Shown here: positions 11,580 to 22,589 of the stretch, piece by piece
Layout of the letters: every line of letters begins with the position of its first letter
Numbering within the stretch: position 1 is the stretch's first letter
NCBI RefSeq assembly: GCF_000182925.2
Contig: NC_026501.1
Location: 248,001 to 312,000 of the forward strand
DNA from: Neurospora crassa OR74A
Lineage: Eukaryota > Ascomycota > Sordariomycetes > Sordariales > Sordariaceae
Direction of reading: 5' to 3'
Length of the DNA stretch: 64,000 nt
Position numbers and translations under genes: made by a program
The notes under the pieces: generated by a model
Told to the model about the DNA's origin: nothing
Database searches by the model: none
Seen by the model: only the letters and a program-made list of their open reading frames with translations

Positions 11580-12560
11580 GAAGGATTCTATCCCTCTCAT
11601 GCATTGGGAGATGTCGCTGATTGTACTCCAGTTCCTCCCTCTCCCCAATCTTCAAGTGCCTGCCTGTAGCATTATCGGCCAGAATAGGGTCGATTGCGCA
11701 CCGTCGAGGATATCAACGGATTCTAAGAGTACCACCCAACCCTTCCAGACGGTAAGACATCCAAACGATTTTCCGCATTATATGTCTCGCAGAAAATCGG
11801 CCACGCCGGTGGTTGAGTCCGCGGTTGAGGCGGTACCAGCACTCCTGTGAATCTGTAGAGGTAAACAGTCCGATGACGACTGATCCCGGGCGATGTTGCT
11901 CCACGAGCTGAAGGGCGATAAGAGTAGACTGCGTCAAGGCACCCGATTATGCCTGAATCGAGGAGTACATCACTGTGTAGAACCATAACTTGACACCAAA
12001 GCCTGACGTCGACTTTAATCCGGAGGACATGGGCCATGGGAGCGGCAGAGATACCGGTAGCTGCTCTATCCTGGTTGTCTATATTGTTGATGCCGTTGGC
12101 CCGGGGATTGCGAAGTACAATCCCATAGCTACCACTAGAGGCTTCGTATTCTCGATTTCTCTCACACTTGCGTGATCCATCGCAGAAGAAGAAGATCTGC
12201 GGCACGCCATTGACTCAAAGATGAGAGGCACATTGCCCTTTCGGCTTTGATTTTGGCTTGGGCGGGGGGGAATCCGTGGTCACTGTGCCGGGAAAGTGTC
12301 GGCGGGTCTTCTGTTTCTATAGGGCAATGCAATGCGCTCGTCGTCGTTCAAGGGCGTAAGAGCGGGAGGGCTGGGATCTTGCGCGCTCGTGGAGCTGGGC
12401 GGGAATGGGATAGAACGGATATCCAGGTTTCTTCCTCATCGCCAGTGTCGTTGGTCAACTCGGTATCAGACAAGAGGCGAAGATGAAATGACCTGACGCT
12501 ATTATTACTTCCCGGGATGCTGTTGTTCGGAGTCGAAAGACCTTTTGTTGAAAACGCCAA
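11580..12560 (-). pseudogene. RH2 relic, decayed RNase H-fold paralogue
   Basis: Fragments of an RH gene lie in order on the minus strand. Near 12,460 an N-terminal piece (SDTELTNDTGDEEET) resembles the SUMO-interaction-like region of RH6. Around 12,190 comes FFFCDGS with a following GSYGIVLRNP, matching the first catalytic strand. Near 11,600 the equivalent of the RDGI box occurs. Several stops and frame changes separate these. The closest relative in the window looks like RH6. TL2 lies about 240 bases upstream, divergently oriented. Confidence 0.65.
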
Positions 12561-12801
12561 GTGCCTAATGGAGACAAATGCACGCCCATGCCCACAGGCA
12601 GACTCGTACCATCGTGTGTTTTGCCAGAGGAAATTCAGCAGCTTTCACGGCGGGAACTTCGAGAGGGAAGTAAGGGGTCAATTGGCTACCCTGATGGTCG
12701 CTTACCTAGCCTGCCACCTCCCACCTTGCCGCTCCTCACCCCAACTCCCGCCGGCAACAGGTTTGGGGTATACAAGACCTTTCTTCTGCGCACATTCCCG
12801 T

Positions 12802-12909
12802 GGTCCGTTGGTGTAACGGTCAACACTACCTATCCTGGCGTAATCTAGTCGTGCTGGACGCGTCATTACGGTGGGGCGGAAGATACCGGTTCGAATCCGG
12901 TACGGACTA
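12802..12909 (+). ncRNA. TL2, tRNA-like Pol III locus (family with TL3)
   Basis: Acceptor GGTCCGT pairs with ACGGACT (one G-U). The D-arm is GTGT/ACAC with box A TGGTGTAACGG, and the T-arm is perfect (ACCGG TTCGAAT CCGGT, box B). The middle, about 57 bases, is replaced by a long hairpin (CGTAAT/ATTACG at about 12,839 and 12,868) instead of a normal anticodon arm. GTATACAAG (12,768-12,776) is the TATA-like element; a six-T run follows at 12,916. The ends match TL3 closely while the centre differs. Confidence 0.65.
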
Positions 12910-13511
12910 CACTTCTTTTTTCCTTTTTTTTTTTTTCTTTTCCTACCACTAGACACAGGCAGATTGAATTGAATAGATGTAGCTACCTTACTTACTTAGT
13001 ACTTTACTGCGTACCGGTTTCCCCCTCACTTGTACTTAGTATTTTTTCTACATCTTATATATTCGATTTGTACGATAGCTCATACTACCTAGTACGTCGG
13101 GTTCATTGCGGACTCTTCTAACAAGTTCCGACATGCAACTGCATCCCGGATTCCACTCGACCTCCAGCTAACAGTTACGGTATGTTGTGTTGGAGTTGGC
13201 ACCAGGGAGGTAGGCTAGTTTATACGTCTCTAGTGAGCCTATTAGTTTTCTTCAATTTGTAACCTGCAATGTTTACCTATTTTCCGAGTCTAAAGTGGTC
13301 GCAATTGTTTCTCCTCTTCGCAAGTCATTGTGCTAAGTTGAAGGCTATTCTACCAGTGCCTGCTGCTGTATCAGGTTCCTACCGCTTTTGCCTACCGTTC
13401 CCGTCTTCAGGTTTACCGGGCCGCTAGGTTCACTACACGTCGCCTACTTAGCCAGCGGCCTATGCACTGGGTTTAGGGTATATAAGGTACCTTTTACACC
13501 CCTCTTCCCGT

Positions 13512-13618
13512 GGTCCGTTGGTGTAACGGTCAGACACATCTTAGCTGATGCTTCGTCGCTCTACGCAGCGGCCTACTGTCCAGAATAGAGGTTACCGGTT
13601 CGAATCCGGTACGGGCCA
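13512..13618 (+). ncRNA. TL3, tRNA-like Pol III locus (family with TL2)
   Basis: Acceptor GGTCCGT/ACGGGCC, D-arm GTGT/ACAC and T-arm ACCGG/CCGGT all pair. Box A is TGGTGTAACGG and box B is GGTTCGAATCC. The 55-base centre is about 33 bases longer than normal and can form a GCTG/CAGC hairpin; no canonical anticodon stem with U33 fits. TATATAAGG (13,479-13,487) lies 25-33 bases upstream and an eight-T run follows at 13,625. A tRNA with an unusual intron remains possible. RH3 ends 400 bases to the right on the opposite strand. Confidence 0.68.
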
Positions 13619-14019
13619 CACTTCTTTTTTTTCCTCTTACTTCTTCTCCCACTACGCTAGATATCTTTTTACTTTGTTCTTTACTCAAATCCCTTTCAGT
13701 TTACATCTATGTTACCCCTCGTTCACCAAGCCTCGATTGCTTATACGCTACCTCCACAATGACTGTAATGTCCCCTAGACGCAACCTTATCATCCCTAGA
13801 ATCCCTCTCAACAAAACGGACTTATAACTTGTCGCTTTGACGAATACTCTTGACCATTACCGGCTTCCCTTTCCTCGTTCTTCATTGATTCTTTTGCACA
13901 CAAGTGACCATCTTGCAGACAGCCGTCTGTAGATACATTTCAACGCCCATTATTCGTCATCTAGGATCACGTCCTTCGTCCCGTCGCCGCTCTGTTAGGA
14001 TGGCCAGTTCATGTGATCC
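13619..14019. other. Intergenic between TL3 and the RH3 stop
   Basis: It contains the TL3 T-run and AT-rich spacer. No gene is supported. Confidence 0.4.
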
Positions 14020-15387
14020 TTATGAGCTCTTATTAATTTCCTCGCTCAACTTGTCCAACATTCCGTCTCTAACATCCACAGCAAGGTGACGCTGCGACAA
14101 CGCCTTCTCTGGCCATTCCCTCCACACGCACGCAGCAGCGTCGGCGAGAGCAGGGCCAAGAGCACTACAGCGAGGACTCCATCTGATCTCAAGCTGACAC
14201 CCGCGCGACCGCAAGTAATGCGACTGCCAGATGATGGCTCGCACCAGCGGATTTGAAACCTTGGACCACAATCTCAACGTAAACCCCTTCGGCGGATCAG
14301 AAATGATACCTTTTTCGATCCTCTCCAACACACAAGTTGCATCCGAGTAGATAGTCACGGCCGACGTCGGGGGCTGATGTTTGTCAATATATCGAATCGC
14401 TGTCTCTTGGGCCTGCGATACGGCTGCAAGCTCGACTTGAGGTACTGAAAATACTTTCCTGGACCCATAACACAGGACCGTGAAGTCCACAACCCGAGAC
14501 GGGTCATCGTAAACTTCCCCTTCCTCCTCGAGAACATAGTCATTGTCGACGCCCTGCTGTAACGCCCTGATTTTCGGGTTGTCGAGCAATCGAATGGGGT
14601 TTTTGTAACGAGATACAAAAGGGATTGTATCGTCAAAAGGGTTCCTGAAGACCACCCTATAGCCTCCATTTGTCCAACCCTGGTCCAATCTCCTACCCGA
14701 AAGGCCCTGGATTGATCCATCCACAAAGAAAACCAGCTGAGGTACACCGTTGATGGAAAAGCGGGCCTGGGATGCCTCTCTCGCGGTACGGGATGCTCTT
14801 TGCTTATCTTTGTCGATCGTGATTGTTCCCGCATATGAACGCGTTTCGTTCATCCAAAGGGCAATTCTGGGATCCAGTGAAGGCGTGGGAGACGAGATCA
14901 GAAGCTTCCGAGCGGTGGCGACAGGGCCTTCGTCGGTGGACTTTAGGGCTTCCGTTCTTGGAGGGGCAGGAGTAGATGAGGCCGATTGTGGTACCAGATT
15001 CCTCACCTCCTCGGGGTACTCCTTCGAGTCATTCGGCCCCGCATCTATTCCCTTCTCTACTTGACTACCAGCCGGAGATTGGCAGAATAGCCAGGAGGAA
15101 TAGCTGGGAACCTTTGCAAGGCACAATGAGAGTGAGGGCGACAGGATACAAAGTTGTGGATGCTCGAAGTGGAGGATGATATGCCCGGCGATATAGCATG
15201 GCGGATTGGCGGTCAAAAGGTTTGATGATCGGGGACGAAGGCCGGCTGTTCTCTCTACGCGGGGTGCAAAGATTGGCGGCTGAAGGCAGCGTTGGATGAA
15301 GGAACCACGACGGAAGAGGAGATGGTTGACAAAAGGGGAGGGAACCGGCAAAGGCTTGCCACCGGCAGATATGATGCCCGTGCACAT
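14020..15387 (-). CDS. RH3, RNase H-fold protein with uncertain 5' end
   Basis: The open frame is 455 codons. The catalytic part is convincing: LDPRIALWMNETRSYAG signature, FFVDGSI (first Asp), QVELAAVSQ (Glu), IYSDATC (second Asp) and ALADAAACVW (last Asp), ending in VRDGMLDKL. The first 110 or so codons look like the pyrimidine-rich leader that precedes other RH genes rather than protein, and no in-frame ATG lies between codon 1 and the signature. The true start may therefore be in a spliced upstream exon, or the 5' end may be damaged. It lacks the basic C-terminal tail of RH1. RH4 follows in tandem upstream on the same strand. Confidence 0.65.
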   Translation of the reverse strand: MCTGIISAGGKPLPVPSPFVNHLLFRRGSFIQRCLQPPIFAPRVERTAGLRPRSSNLLTANPPCYIAGHIILHFEHPQLCILSPSLSLCLAKVPSYSSWLFCQSPAGSQVEKGIDAGPNDSKEYPEEVRNLVPQSASSTPAPPRTEALKSTDEGPVATARKLLISSPTPSLDPRIALWMNETRSYAGTITIDKDKQRASRTAREASQARFSINGVPQLVFFVDGSIQGLSGRRLDQGWTNGGYRVVFRNPFDDTIPFVSRYKNPIRLLDNPKIRALQQGVDNDYVLEEEGEVYDDPSRVVDFTVLCYGSRKVFSVPQVELAAVSQAQETAIRYIDKHQPPTSAVTIYSDATCVLERIEKGIISDPPKGFTLRLWSKVSNPLVRAIIWQSHYLRSRGCQLEIRWSPRCSALGPALADAAACVWREWPEKALSQRHLAVDVRDGMLDKLSEEINKSS

Positions 15388-16035
15388 GTCTTGGCGTAGC
15401 CGTATTTCGACTTGTCAGCGTCTCAGGGAAAAGATTTTATGGAAGAAAGAGGTTACCGGATATGAAGATATCTGTTTTGATGGGAGAGTGCTTGATTCTG
15501 GGGAGGAGGAAAAGTTGGAAAGCCAAGCCTGAGAGCTGGGGCGGCCCTGAGTTTATAAACAATATTTATCGTCATTGTTGGTCAGAGATGAGCATTGTCC
15601 GTCTAGCTGTCGCTGCCTTGGCTCATTCTTTCACCTTCGATGTCTTCTTGTGAAAACGTCGTGGTTGGAACACTACGTAAGTTGCTCGCTAGAGCACGAT
15701 CGGTTCTTGATCCACCAAATCCCAGCCTATATGGGCCCTGTGTTCCTGAGGATGGTAATATAACCAAAGACTTTCTTGGTCCTGCCTATCTTGTTAGCAG
15801 GAAACATGTTGTACGTTGGGTTACACTTGTCACAGGTCGAATGGTCTTGGCGAACGAAAGTTTAGGGCATCCCGTCAGCACTAACGAAGGAAGGAAGTCC
15901 GCCGTGTCCGTCAAATACACTTGTATCTTGACATCCTTCCACCCCATAGATTGCTCTTCTCTCTCTGTTCAAGATCTCGCTGGTTCTTTCTTCAGTCATG
16001 ACGTTCTGACACGCTTCCACCCATCGGAGATCAGA
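15388..16035. other. Intergenic between RH3 and RH4
   Basis: Promoter side of RH3 and 3' side of RH4. No tRNA-like locus is present here, unlike the promoter side of most RH genes. Open frames present are short and lack recognisable content. Confidence 0.4.
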
Positions 16036-17388
16036 CTAATCTTCTTCGCATGCACTTTCCTCCCACGAGTTACCTTCTTCGTCCCCTTCCGAAAGCGACT
16101 CCTCCGGCTGCTCTTCTGGTTCCCAGTTGATGACATCGTCAGTCCACTGGTGCAGCTTTTCCAAGATCCCATCTCTCTCTTCAGCAGGCAGGTTTACCTG
16201 GCAGAACAAGCTTTCCTCCCAGAACTTCCACGAAGAGGCTGCCGCATCAGCCAAGGCTGGTCCCAAAGCGCAGCAACGAGGGTGCCAATGGATGTCAAGC
16301 GTGCAACCGTGGTCATACAGGTAGTGAGACTGCCACACAATGGCTCGCACTAGCGGGTTAGTGGACCAGCGGAAGAGACTTCCTTCGTCACTGTCCAGAG
16401 GAAGGATTCCATACTCGAGTCGCTCAATGGCTTGTGCAGAGTCTGTGAAGACACTTATCTTCATAGAGTCCGGCTGATGCTCGTCTAGTAGCTTTATACC
16501 TACCTCCAAAGACTGTGCGATTGCGGCCAACTCGACATGTGGAACAGAAAGGGTTTTGGTGGCGAATTCGAGGATGGTGAAGTCTGTCACTTGAACGAGA
16601 TTCTCGTCTCCTTCCTCCGGCTCAGAAGTGAAGGCCTGCTGGTGCTCTCGAACGGTTGGCTCCTCGATAAAGCGCGCTGAATCTGTTTGCGAAACAAAAG
16701 GGGTTGTGCGGAGGAATGGATCACGGAAGGCTACTCTATAACCTCCATGCTTCCACCCTTGTCCCCTTATGTTCTTGATGGAACCGTCACAAAACAAAGG
16801 GAGTTGGGGAACTCCCTGAATCTCAAGTGGTCCATGTGATGCACTCAAGGCGACAGGAGATGCTTTCTCTGGATATTCCTGGAAGATGGCACCTGCGAAG
16901 ACGCGATCCTCTTGTTGCCAGAGAGAAATGCGAGTATCGGAGAAGGAAGTATCCGACTCTTGTTCATTGCTGATTTGCGAGGTAGGACTTAGCTCGTAAC
17001 GAAAGTGAGCGTCACCCCATCCCCAACTGACAAAATCCATATTGCCATCATGGTTTCCCTCATTGCTTCGGTCATCTTCAGTCTTGTCGTGGTCACCTGG
17101 TTCATCGTCTTCCGTCAGGGCCATCTCAGTGTCCGTTCCGAAGGTCTCGCTTTCTGGTGCACGAGAAGGGCGCTGGTCTACGAGCGCGCTGGAAGACGGC
17201 CTTGCTGCGGTATTCGTGTCTGGCTCGGAACCAGAAGTCGAGGCAATGTCCACAGGGGCTGCTCTCAAACCCTTTGATGGCATTTCACCTGTAGAGGCAT
17301 CTTCATCTTCGACCCGAGGCCGCTGGTCAATATGGCCGTCAGAGGAGGGAGAGGTAGAAGCCGTGCGTTCGCGCTTTGTCGGTGACAT
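16036..17388 (-). CDS. RH4, RNase H-fold protein with acidic tail
   Basis: The protein has 450 residues in one exon. Its start MSPTKRERTAS resembles the KR-rich N-termini of RH6 and RH8. The first 150 residues are disordered and acidic (EDDEPGDHDKTEDD). The family signature DTRISLWQQEDRVFAG follows. The RNase H acids are D201 (LFCDGSI), E286 (HVELAAIAQ), D316 (VFTDSAQ) and D381 (ALADAA). The last 40 residues are very acidic. A 5' leader intron ends at CTTCTAG just before the ATG, as in RH1, RH6 and RH8. TL4 lies 1.2 kb upstream on the same strand. The substrate is unknown. Confidence 0.8.
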   Translation of the reverse strand: MSPTKRERTASTSPSSDGHIDQRPRVEDEDASTGEMPSKGLRAAPVDIASTSGSEPDTNTAARPSSSALVDQRPSRAPESETFGTDTEMALTEDDEPGDHDKTEDDRSNEGNHDGNMDFVSWGWGDAHFRYELSPTSQISNEQESDTSFSDTRISLWQQEDRVFAGAIFQEYPEKASPVALSASHGPLEIQGVPQLPLFCDGSIKNIRGQGWKHGGYRVAFRDPFLRTTPFVSQTDSARFIEEPTVREHQQAFTSEPEEGDENLVQVTDFTILEFATKTLSVPHVELAAIAQSLEVGIKLLDEHQPDSMKISVFTDSAQAIERLEYGILPLDSDEGSLFRWSTNPLVRAIVWQSHYLYDHGCTLDIHWHPRCCALGPALADAAASSWKFWEESLFCQVNLPAEERDGILEKLHQWTDDVINWEPEEQPEESLSEGDEEGNSWEESACEED

Positions 17389-18605
17389 TGTACTCTATAT
17401 AAAAGTCTAGAAGAAAACTGTCAGCAGTGCTCACCGAAGGGGCAGTGAGAGCGGAAATTTCGAGGCTTTTTAAGCGAAACCAAAGAATGAAGACCAAGGG
17501 AGACCAAGGCCGGTTTATTTGAGGATTGTCATGATGATCTTTTGCGATCCATGTTCTCTGACACTTGCTAGGTGCGTCATATAGAAAGTGCAGCATCGGG
17601 GTGACTCACGTTGACTCAATTGGCTCTTGATCCCTTTGGCAGATACGGTATCTGGCTGAGGCTTTGAAATTTGCTTCCGCGTCTTAGAGCGAGCACCTCG
17701 TCGTTGATGAGTGCGAGAAGATAGATCCGAGCAGAATACGGCGAGAGAATGAAGGGGCCTTGCCGTCTGGGACAAACGAGACGGCTTGGAAGTTTTTGAG
17801 GCAGAGAATTGAACGAAATGAGGCAGAGACGAAGATGGCAGGGCCGAGATAGAAAGAGGGGTAAGATTGTGCAGCCGGGAAAGAAGATGATGGAAGGAGC
17901 AATGTGGGCGGGTTGAAAATCCGGGTGTGTGATAAGCGAGCTGGACCATGCGATAGTACGATGGCCTAGTGCAGGCCGCTTCAGTGGTTGTCACTAACAG
18001 CTGGGATCCACATGCAGATAGGTGTGAAAAGTCCACGATGTGTAAGCGATAGTGTGGTCCTCTAAATTCAGTGTGTACAGCAGAAATACGCTAACAAGTC
18101 TGCACTGCATGCAGCGCAAGAACCGAGGTTGTATTTCCGACGGCGTCCGTTAACAACATAGTCAATCATATAAACAACCCAGAAAACGAAAGCGAGCCCT
18201 GTTGAAGATTAGATCTCATAGCAGCATTGCACCCATCTGTGATGACGGTCAAGTATCGTTTTGGACAAAATACTTCATCGTGAGGAAAGCAGTACAGGAC
18301 TGCAGGAAGGGTTTCCAGTTGCGATAGGTCGGCACCGGATGCTGTGAAACTTGTGGTTTTTAGTGGAAATAATTATCTTGTAAGTATTGGAAAGCCTGGT
18401 GTACATCCGCAAATATATTGACTGTAAACCTGAATCGAGATGGTGGATGGAATCGTGATGCATCGACTGGGCAGGCTAGAAATGGCAATTCGAAGCCGAA
18501 TCAGCGTCCGGCCCAAGAAAGAAAGTAGGAAAAAAAGTCGAAGCTATCGACGGTGCTCATAGTAGAGAACAAAGGGCGAAGAAAAGCAAATAAAAAAAAA
18601 ACAAA
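17389..18605. other. RH4 leader and promoter region
   Basis: The minus strand shows a pyrimidine-rich leader (about 17,650-17,930) and leader intron signals (GTGAGT near 17,610, acceptor TTCTTCTAG near 17,407). From about 18,360 rightwards the sequence is a copy of the segment at 40,860. A 173-codon open frame at 17,515-18,036 overlaps the leader and I do not treat it as a gene. Confidence 0.45.
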
Positions 18606-18800
18606 AAGCTCAGTCCGATAAGACTCGGAATCGAACTCGCAATGAGTCGACTCTGCACGAGCCAAATGGCACCTGCGAAAACACCACGCATTTTCTGGAC
18701 CCAGCGCACTACCGCGTAGGCTACTGAACCGTAGTAGAAGGTTCACACTTTAGTACTTATAAAGTAGGTAGTCCCAGTACAGGTCCTGCTACTTGTTGCA
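18360..18800. repeat. Dispersed duplication, copy 1 (contains TL4)
   Basis: This segment aligns with 40,860-41,290 in the same orientation: both hold TAAACCTGAAT, then ATGG-ATCGTGATGCAT, GCGTCCGGC, TATCGACGG and the whole TL locus with its upstream TATA. Divergence is substantial, with small indels. The RIP island lies between the two copies. Confidence 0.7.
18606..18730 (-). ncRNA. TL4, tRNA-like Pol III locus (family TL4-TL7)
   Basis: On the minus strand the acceptor halves GGTTCAG and CTGAGCT pair along all seven bases (two G-U). Box A is TAGCCTACGCGG and box B is AGTTCGATTCC. The 125-base length is far above a tRNA. Between box B and the acceptor is an extra hairpin (TCCGA/TCGGA), so the T-arm is not canonical. 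CTTTATAAG upstream is TATA-like and the T-run follows directly. The core CTGGGTCCAGAAAATGCG is shared by all four family members. RH4 lies 1.2 kb downstream on the same strand. Confidence 0.6.
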
Positions 18801-18967
18801 TTCTCTTGTGCATAGGTACGTAAGCATTCTTAGTAAGTAGGCCTAGCATACATTATGAAGGATGTTGCGTTACAAAAGATCGAGTGAAATCCATGCATGG
18901 GATCGGCAAACATAGAACCGAATGAATAAAGAGAAGATACAGAAAGAAGCAAAAAGAAAATAATAAA

Positions 18968-19094
18968 AAGCTCGGACTGATCAGATCGGGAATCGAACAC
19001 GGAAGGTTCAACTCAATACCGACCTGAAGGCAGACCTACGAAAACACCAGCGCATTTTCTGGACCCAGCGCACTACCACGTAGGCTACTGAACC
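18968..19094 (-). ncRNA. TL5, tRNA-like Pol III locus with a transposon in its TATA box
   Basis: Tandem neighbour of TL4 and clearly homologous: GGTTCAG start, box A TAGCCTACGTGG, core CTGGGTCCAGAAAATGCG, box B TGTTCGATTCC, end CCGAGCT followed by TTTTT. The acceptor pairs with one mismatch. The TATA-like sequence (CTTATATG, 19,120-19,127) is now the target duplication of the hAT element, which separates the promoter from its upstream flank (resuming at 22,360). Confidence 0.58.
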
Positions 19095-19127
19095 GTGGTA
19101 GAAGGTTTATACTTTAGTACTTATATG

Positions 19128-22100
19128 TAGCGCTGTATTCAAATTAAATATAAATAAATATCGATCTGTATTTATTTGAGTGGGTTAAATATGAAATCGT
19201 ATTTATTTGAGTTGACATCTATATTTATTTGGTTAAATATTTGAATTTGTAAAATCGTGATTTTGAGCGCTTTTGAACCCGGATTTTGCACTTTTCTTTA
19301 CGTATGGCCTCCCCAGACCTCCCTGAACCTCACCAAAGCACTGGATTCTCCATCCGAGACGTTGTTGTTGTCGTCAGTTCCCTAGACCCTATTTTAGTTA
19401 TACCTTTTAAGCCCGTTTCCTAGCTAGAACTTCAAACTCTCGATAATATTAATAAATTCAGTAGAAAGACTATACCTCTAGCTATTAATAATCAATTTAG
19501 TACTGCTAAAAGACTACTTACAATCGTCTACTATAGTAGGAATTGAGTAATAGTTAAATACTATATGTATTAAACGAGGGTATAAGGATTAGTTAGTTTT
19601 CTACTAGTCGATTATATTATTAATAGCGTAAATATTATTGTTGAGGTAGTATTGTAGTTTATCCTCTTTCTTTGGGTATGAAGGGAGGGTATTGTAGAAA
19701 TTAGGATCGATGAGCTAGTTGTTGTTGGTTAATTGAGTTTATTGATTATTGGTATTAGTTAGTAAATTATTGAGAAGGGCGTTGGTATAGCTCTTATTGT
19801 ATATAAGTTGGAAATTTCCGATAGTCTCTTTATATTTGTAATTAGGGAGATACTTTACTACTTATTTACTATAATAATTAGGGTGTAGGATGTAAGTAAT
19901 TTAATATAAAGTATTCTCCTTTATTAAGTTTCGATACTTCTTTAGCTTAGCAATAATTCTATTAAATATTAAACCAACGTACTTTATACCCTTATTAATT
20001 AAATCGTTAGTATAGTCGATTAGAAGTTTATTATTTTAAGAGGAATTAATTTAAAAAGAGGAGGAGGAGGAGGATTGGATTTGTAAAGTATATATATAGT
20101 ACCATTAGGTATTAGAGATTACAATATTAGACTTTAGGATATTTAGACCCTTAAATATATTAAAAGTAATCTTTTTATTGAATTGTACCCTCTTATTATT
20201 GAGAATAGTAATAAAGCGATGTAAATTGGGTATAATAGTTGAGAAATATAGACTCCGCTTTTTAAACTTCTTAGTAAGGTTTTTAAAGTAATATATTATA
20301 TTTATAATAGAAGTAAGGATAGCCTAATTGTTATTATTAAGTTGATCTTTTTAAAGAAGCTTCTTCGATACGTTGGGATACTATATAGTTTTATTAACGT
20401 AGTAATTAATAAAGTAGCGAAGCTTTTAAATATATTATATTATATAGTAATTTAAATTCTAGTACGTTGTATTATTGAGGATAATGCTAATAGTAGGAGA
20501 TACCTTGTTTTTTTTATATGTATGCTTAAGAAGGGGGAGAGTTTATTATTAATATTAGAGTATTACTTAAGTTATATAATTTCTTAAAACTTCGTTCGTC
20601 TTTGGGGGCTTTATTAAATAAATTGTATAATATTATAAAGCTTTTTAACCGGGCCTTACTTACACTACTCCTATAGTATAATATCTTCTTTAGTAGTAGA
20701 AAAGCGGGAAAAAGGATAGTTGGTATTAGTAGTATAGGATTAAAATAGTTTAATAGCGGCCTTCGCGCTAAGATTTAAAATGTAACCGAAGTAGTAGAAA
20801 CGATAATGAGGTACCTTTATTTCGATTTCCTTATTTGAAAGAGAGGGGTATAGTCCCTTGAGGATATAATAAATATAGTAGTTATTAGAATTAATATTAT
20901 TATATTAGAAGAAGCCGATATTGTTGCTTTTAATTTTATATAGCTTAATAACCCGTAGAAGGGAGGTTGTAATATTCTTACTACTATAATTGTTATAGAT
21001 TTAAAAGAGGCTAAGTAAGTTATTCCTAATAATCTTAAGGTAGTCGATATAATAAACGAATATCGAGAATATAGTAAGACTATTTAGGAAGGTTTAGAAA
21101 TTAAAAGAGATATATTTCTAATAAGGGGATTTCTCTAAACGCTCCTTTAGATAATTGAAGTAGTACGTATACTTATTCTTTATCTATATTATAAGGCTAT
21201 ATTGCGATTTTAGTAGTAATTTGGTAGCTATATTACAATTTATTAGTTATAAAAGCCCTTGAAATGCTTTATTTTTGATGAAGTTGAATAGGAGGCGCGC
21301 TATAATAATTATTTCTATTAGTAATTCGCGAAATACTTCGCCGACCGGCTTAATAATAGGGAGGTTAGTTTATTGTAGTTGTTCTACAATAGAGCGAGCT
21401 TTCTTAAATTCTAGTTGGTTAGTATTATTGCTAATAGGCTCTTTAATTTTATAAACCCGTTGGAGGTGGATAAGAGTCGAGCTAGTAGTATAGAGGATAT
21501 AGAATTTATTATATAAGTTATAATATTAATAATTATTAAATTTATTATCTCCTAAGATTTTGATTAAGTAAGTACTATAGTCGCCGACCTAGGAGCTTCG
21601 CTTAGAACGTTTATATAGCTATGCCTCTAGTATATATTATTCTCTTTGCTAAGTAATTTTTAGTATACGTTTAATATTTTTAGGTAAATTATTAGGGTAG
21701 ATTGCTTTTAAATAATTAATTTATCGACGGAAGGGGAGACGGCGTGTCTTATCGAACGCGTTAACAACCTCTACGTACGTAATCGAGTCTTTAAAGGAGA
21801 TAGTAGGTATATTGCCCGCGGTGGACGAAGTTTTAGGGTTTTTAGCGACGGGTATTTTGACAGCGGTGGCGATAGTACTAATAATACTAAGTAGTTATTA
21901 ATATTAATCGATAATAAGGGAGAGGGATAATTAATAATTATTATAAGCGATTTAGCGTAATAGCGTGTAATAAGGGTTAATTAAGTGAGTTGAGTTAATT
22001 AGAGTAGAAGGTTAGCGATGTAACTTAAGAAATGCCTAGAAAGTAAGTACTTTAAAATATTAGAAATTTACACTCGATGTAGGCTACTAGGCGCGGTCTA

Positions 22101-22359
22101 AGCGGCTAGTCTAGGCGGGTAGGGAGTAATTGGGGTAGCCCCGGTAGTAGCAATCCTTAGAGGTTAAAAAGGGTGGGTTTTGTTAGTTTAAACCCTAACC
22201 TAAGGATTCTGCCGATCGGGACTAAAGGCGGCCAAATAGACCAAATCAAATATAGATATATATTTATTTAGCTAAATCAAATACGGTCACATATTTATTT
22301 ATTTATATTTGGTTATTTATTTATATTTAGCTTAGCGATTTGATTTGAATACAGCGCTA
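19128..22359. mobile_element. hAT-type DNA transposon, RIP-mutated
   Basis: The ends are inverted repeats (TAGCGCTGTATTCAAAT at the left; its complement ATTTGAATACAGCGCTA at the right), fitting the hAT TIR rule YARNG. They are flanked by an 8-base duplication, CTTATATG (19,120-19,127) and CTTATATA (22,360-22,367), differing by one RIP-type transition. Subterminal TATTTATTT repeats occur inside both ends. The 3.2 kb length fits an autonomous hAT, but no transposase frame survives; the interior is AT-rich with CpA almost absent on the plus strand while TpG remains, a one-strand RIP pattern. Confidence 0.8.
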
Positions 22360-22589
22360 CTTATATAGTCCTAGTAGGTTGTACTGTTGGAAAGGTGAGG
22401 CCGTGCCTATTTCCCGTGTGCTCACCTAGAACATGCATCAGTGTAAGGGCTCGCTCCTTCCACCCGACCTTCACTCTCCAGCCTGCGAGCATTACTCCCC
22501 GCTACTAGGCCTATCCCGCCCCCCATCGAACATCTGGGTATCCTAGCCTACCCAGCCAGCAGTCATTCCCACTACGCTACCATAAAAAT
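22360..22589. other. Displaced upstream flank of TL5
   Basis: This 230-base, normal-GC segment between two transposons starts with GTCCTAG, the continuation of the TL-family upstream sequence (compare GTCCCAG after TATATG near 42,470). It ends at the 8-base target duplication ATAAAAAT (22,582-22,589). Confidence 0.6.

Noticed and set aside
17515-18036. 173-codon minus-strand frame upstream of RH4
   Set aside because: Pyrimidine-rich leader composition and leader intron signals; no conserved content.
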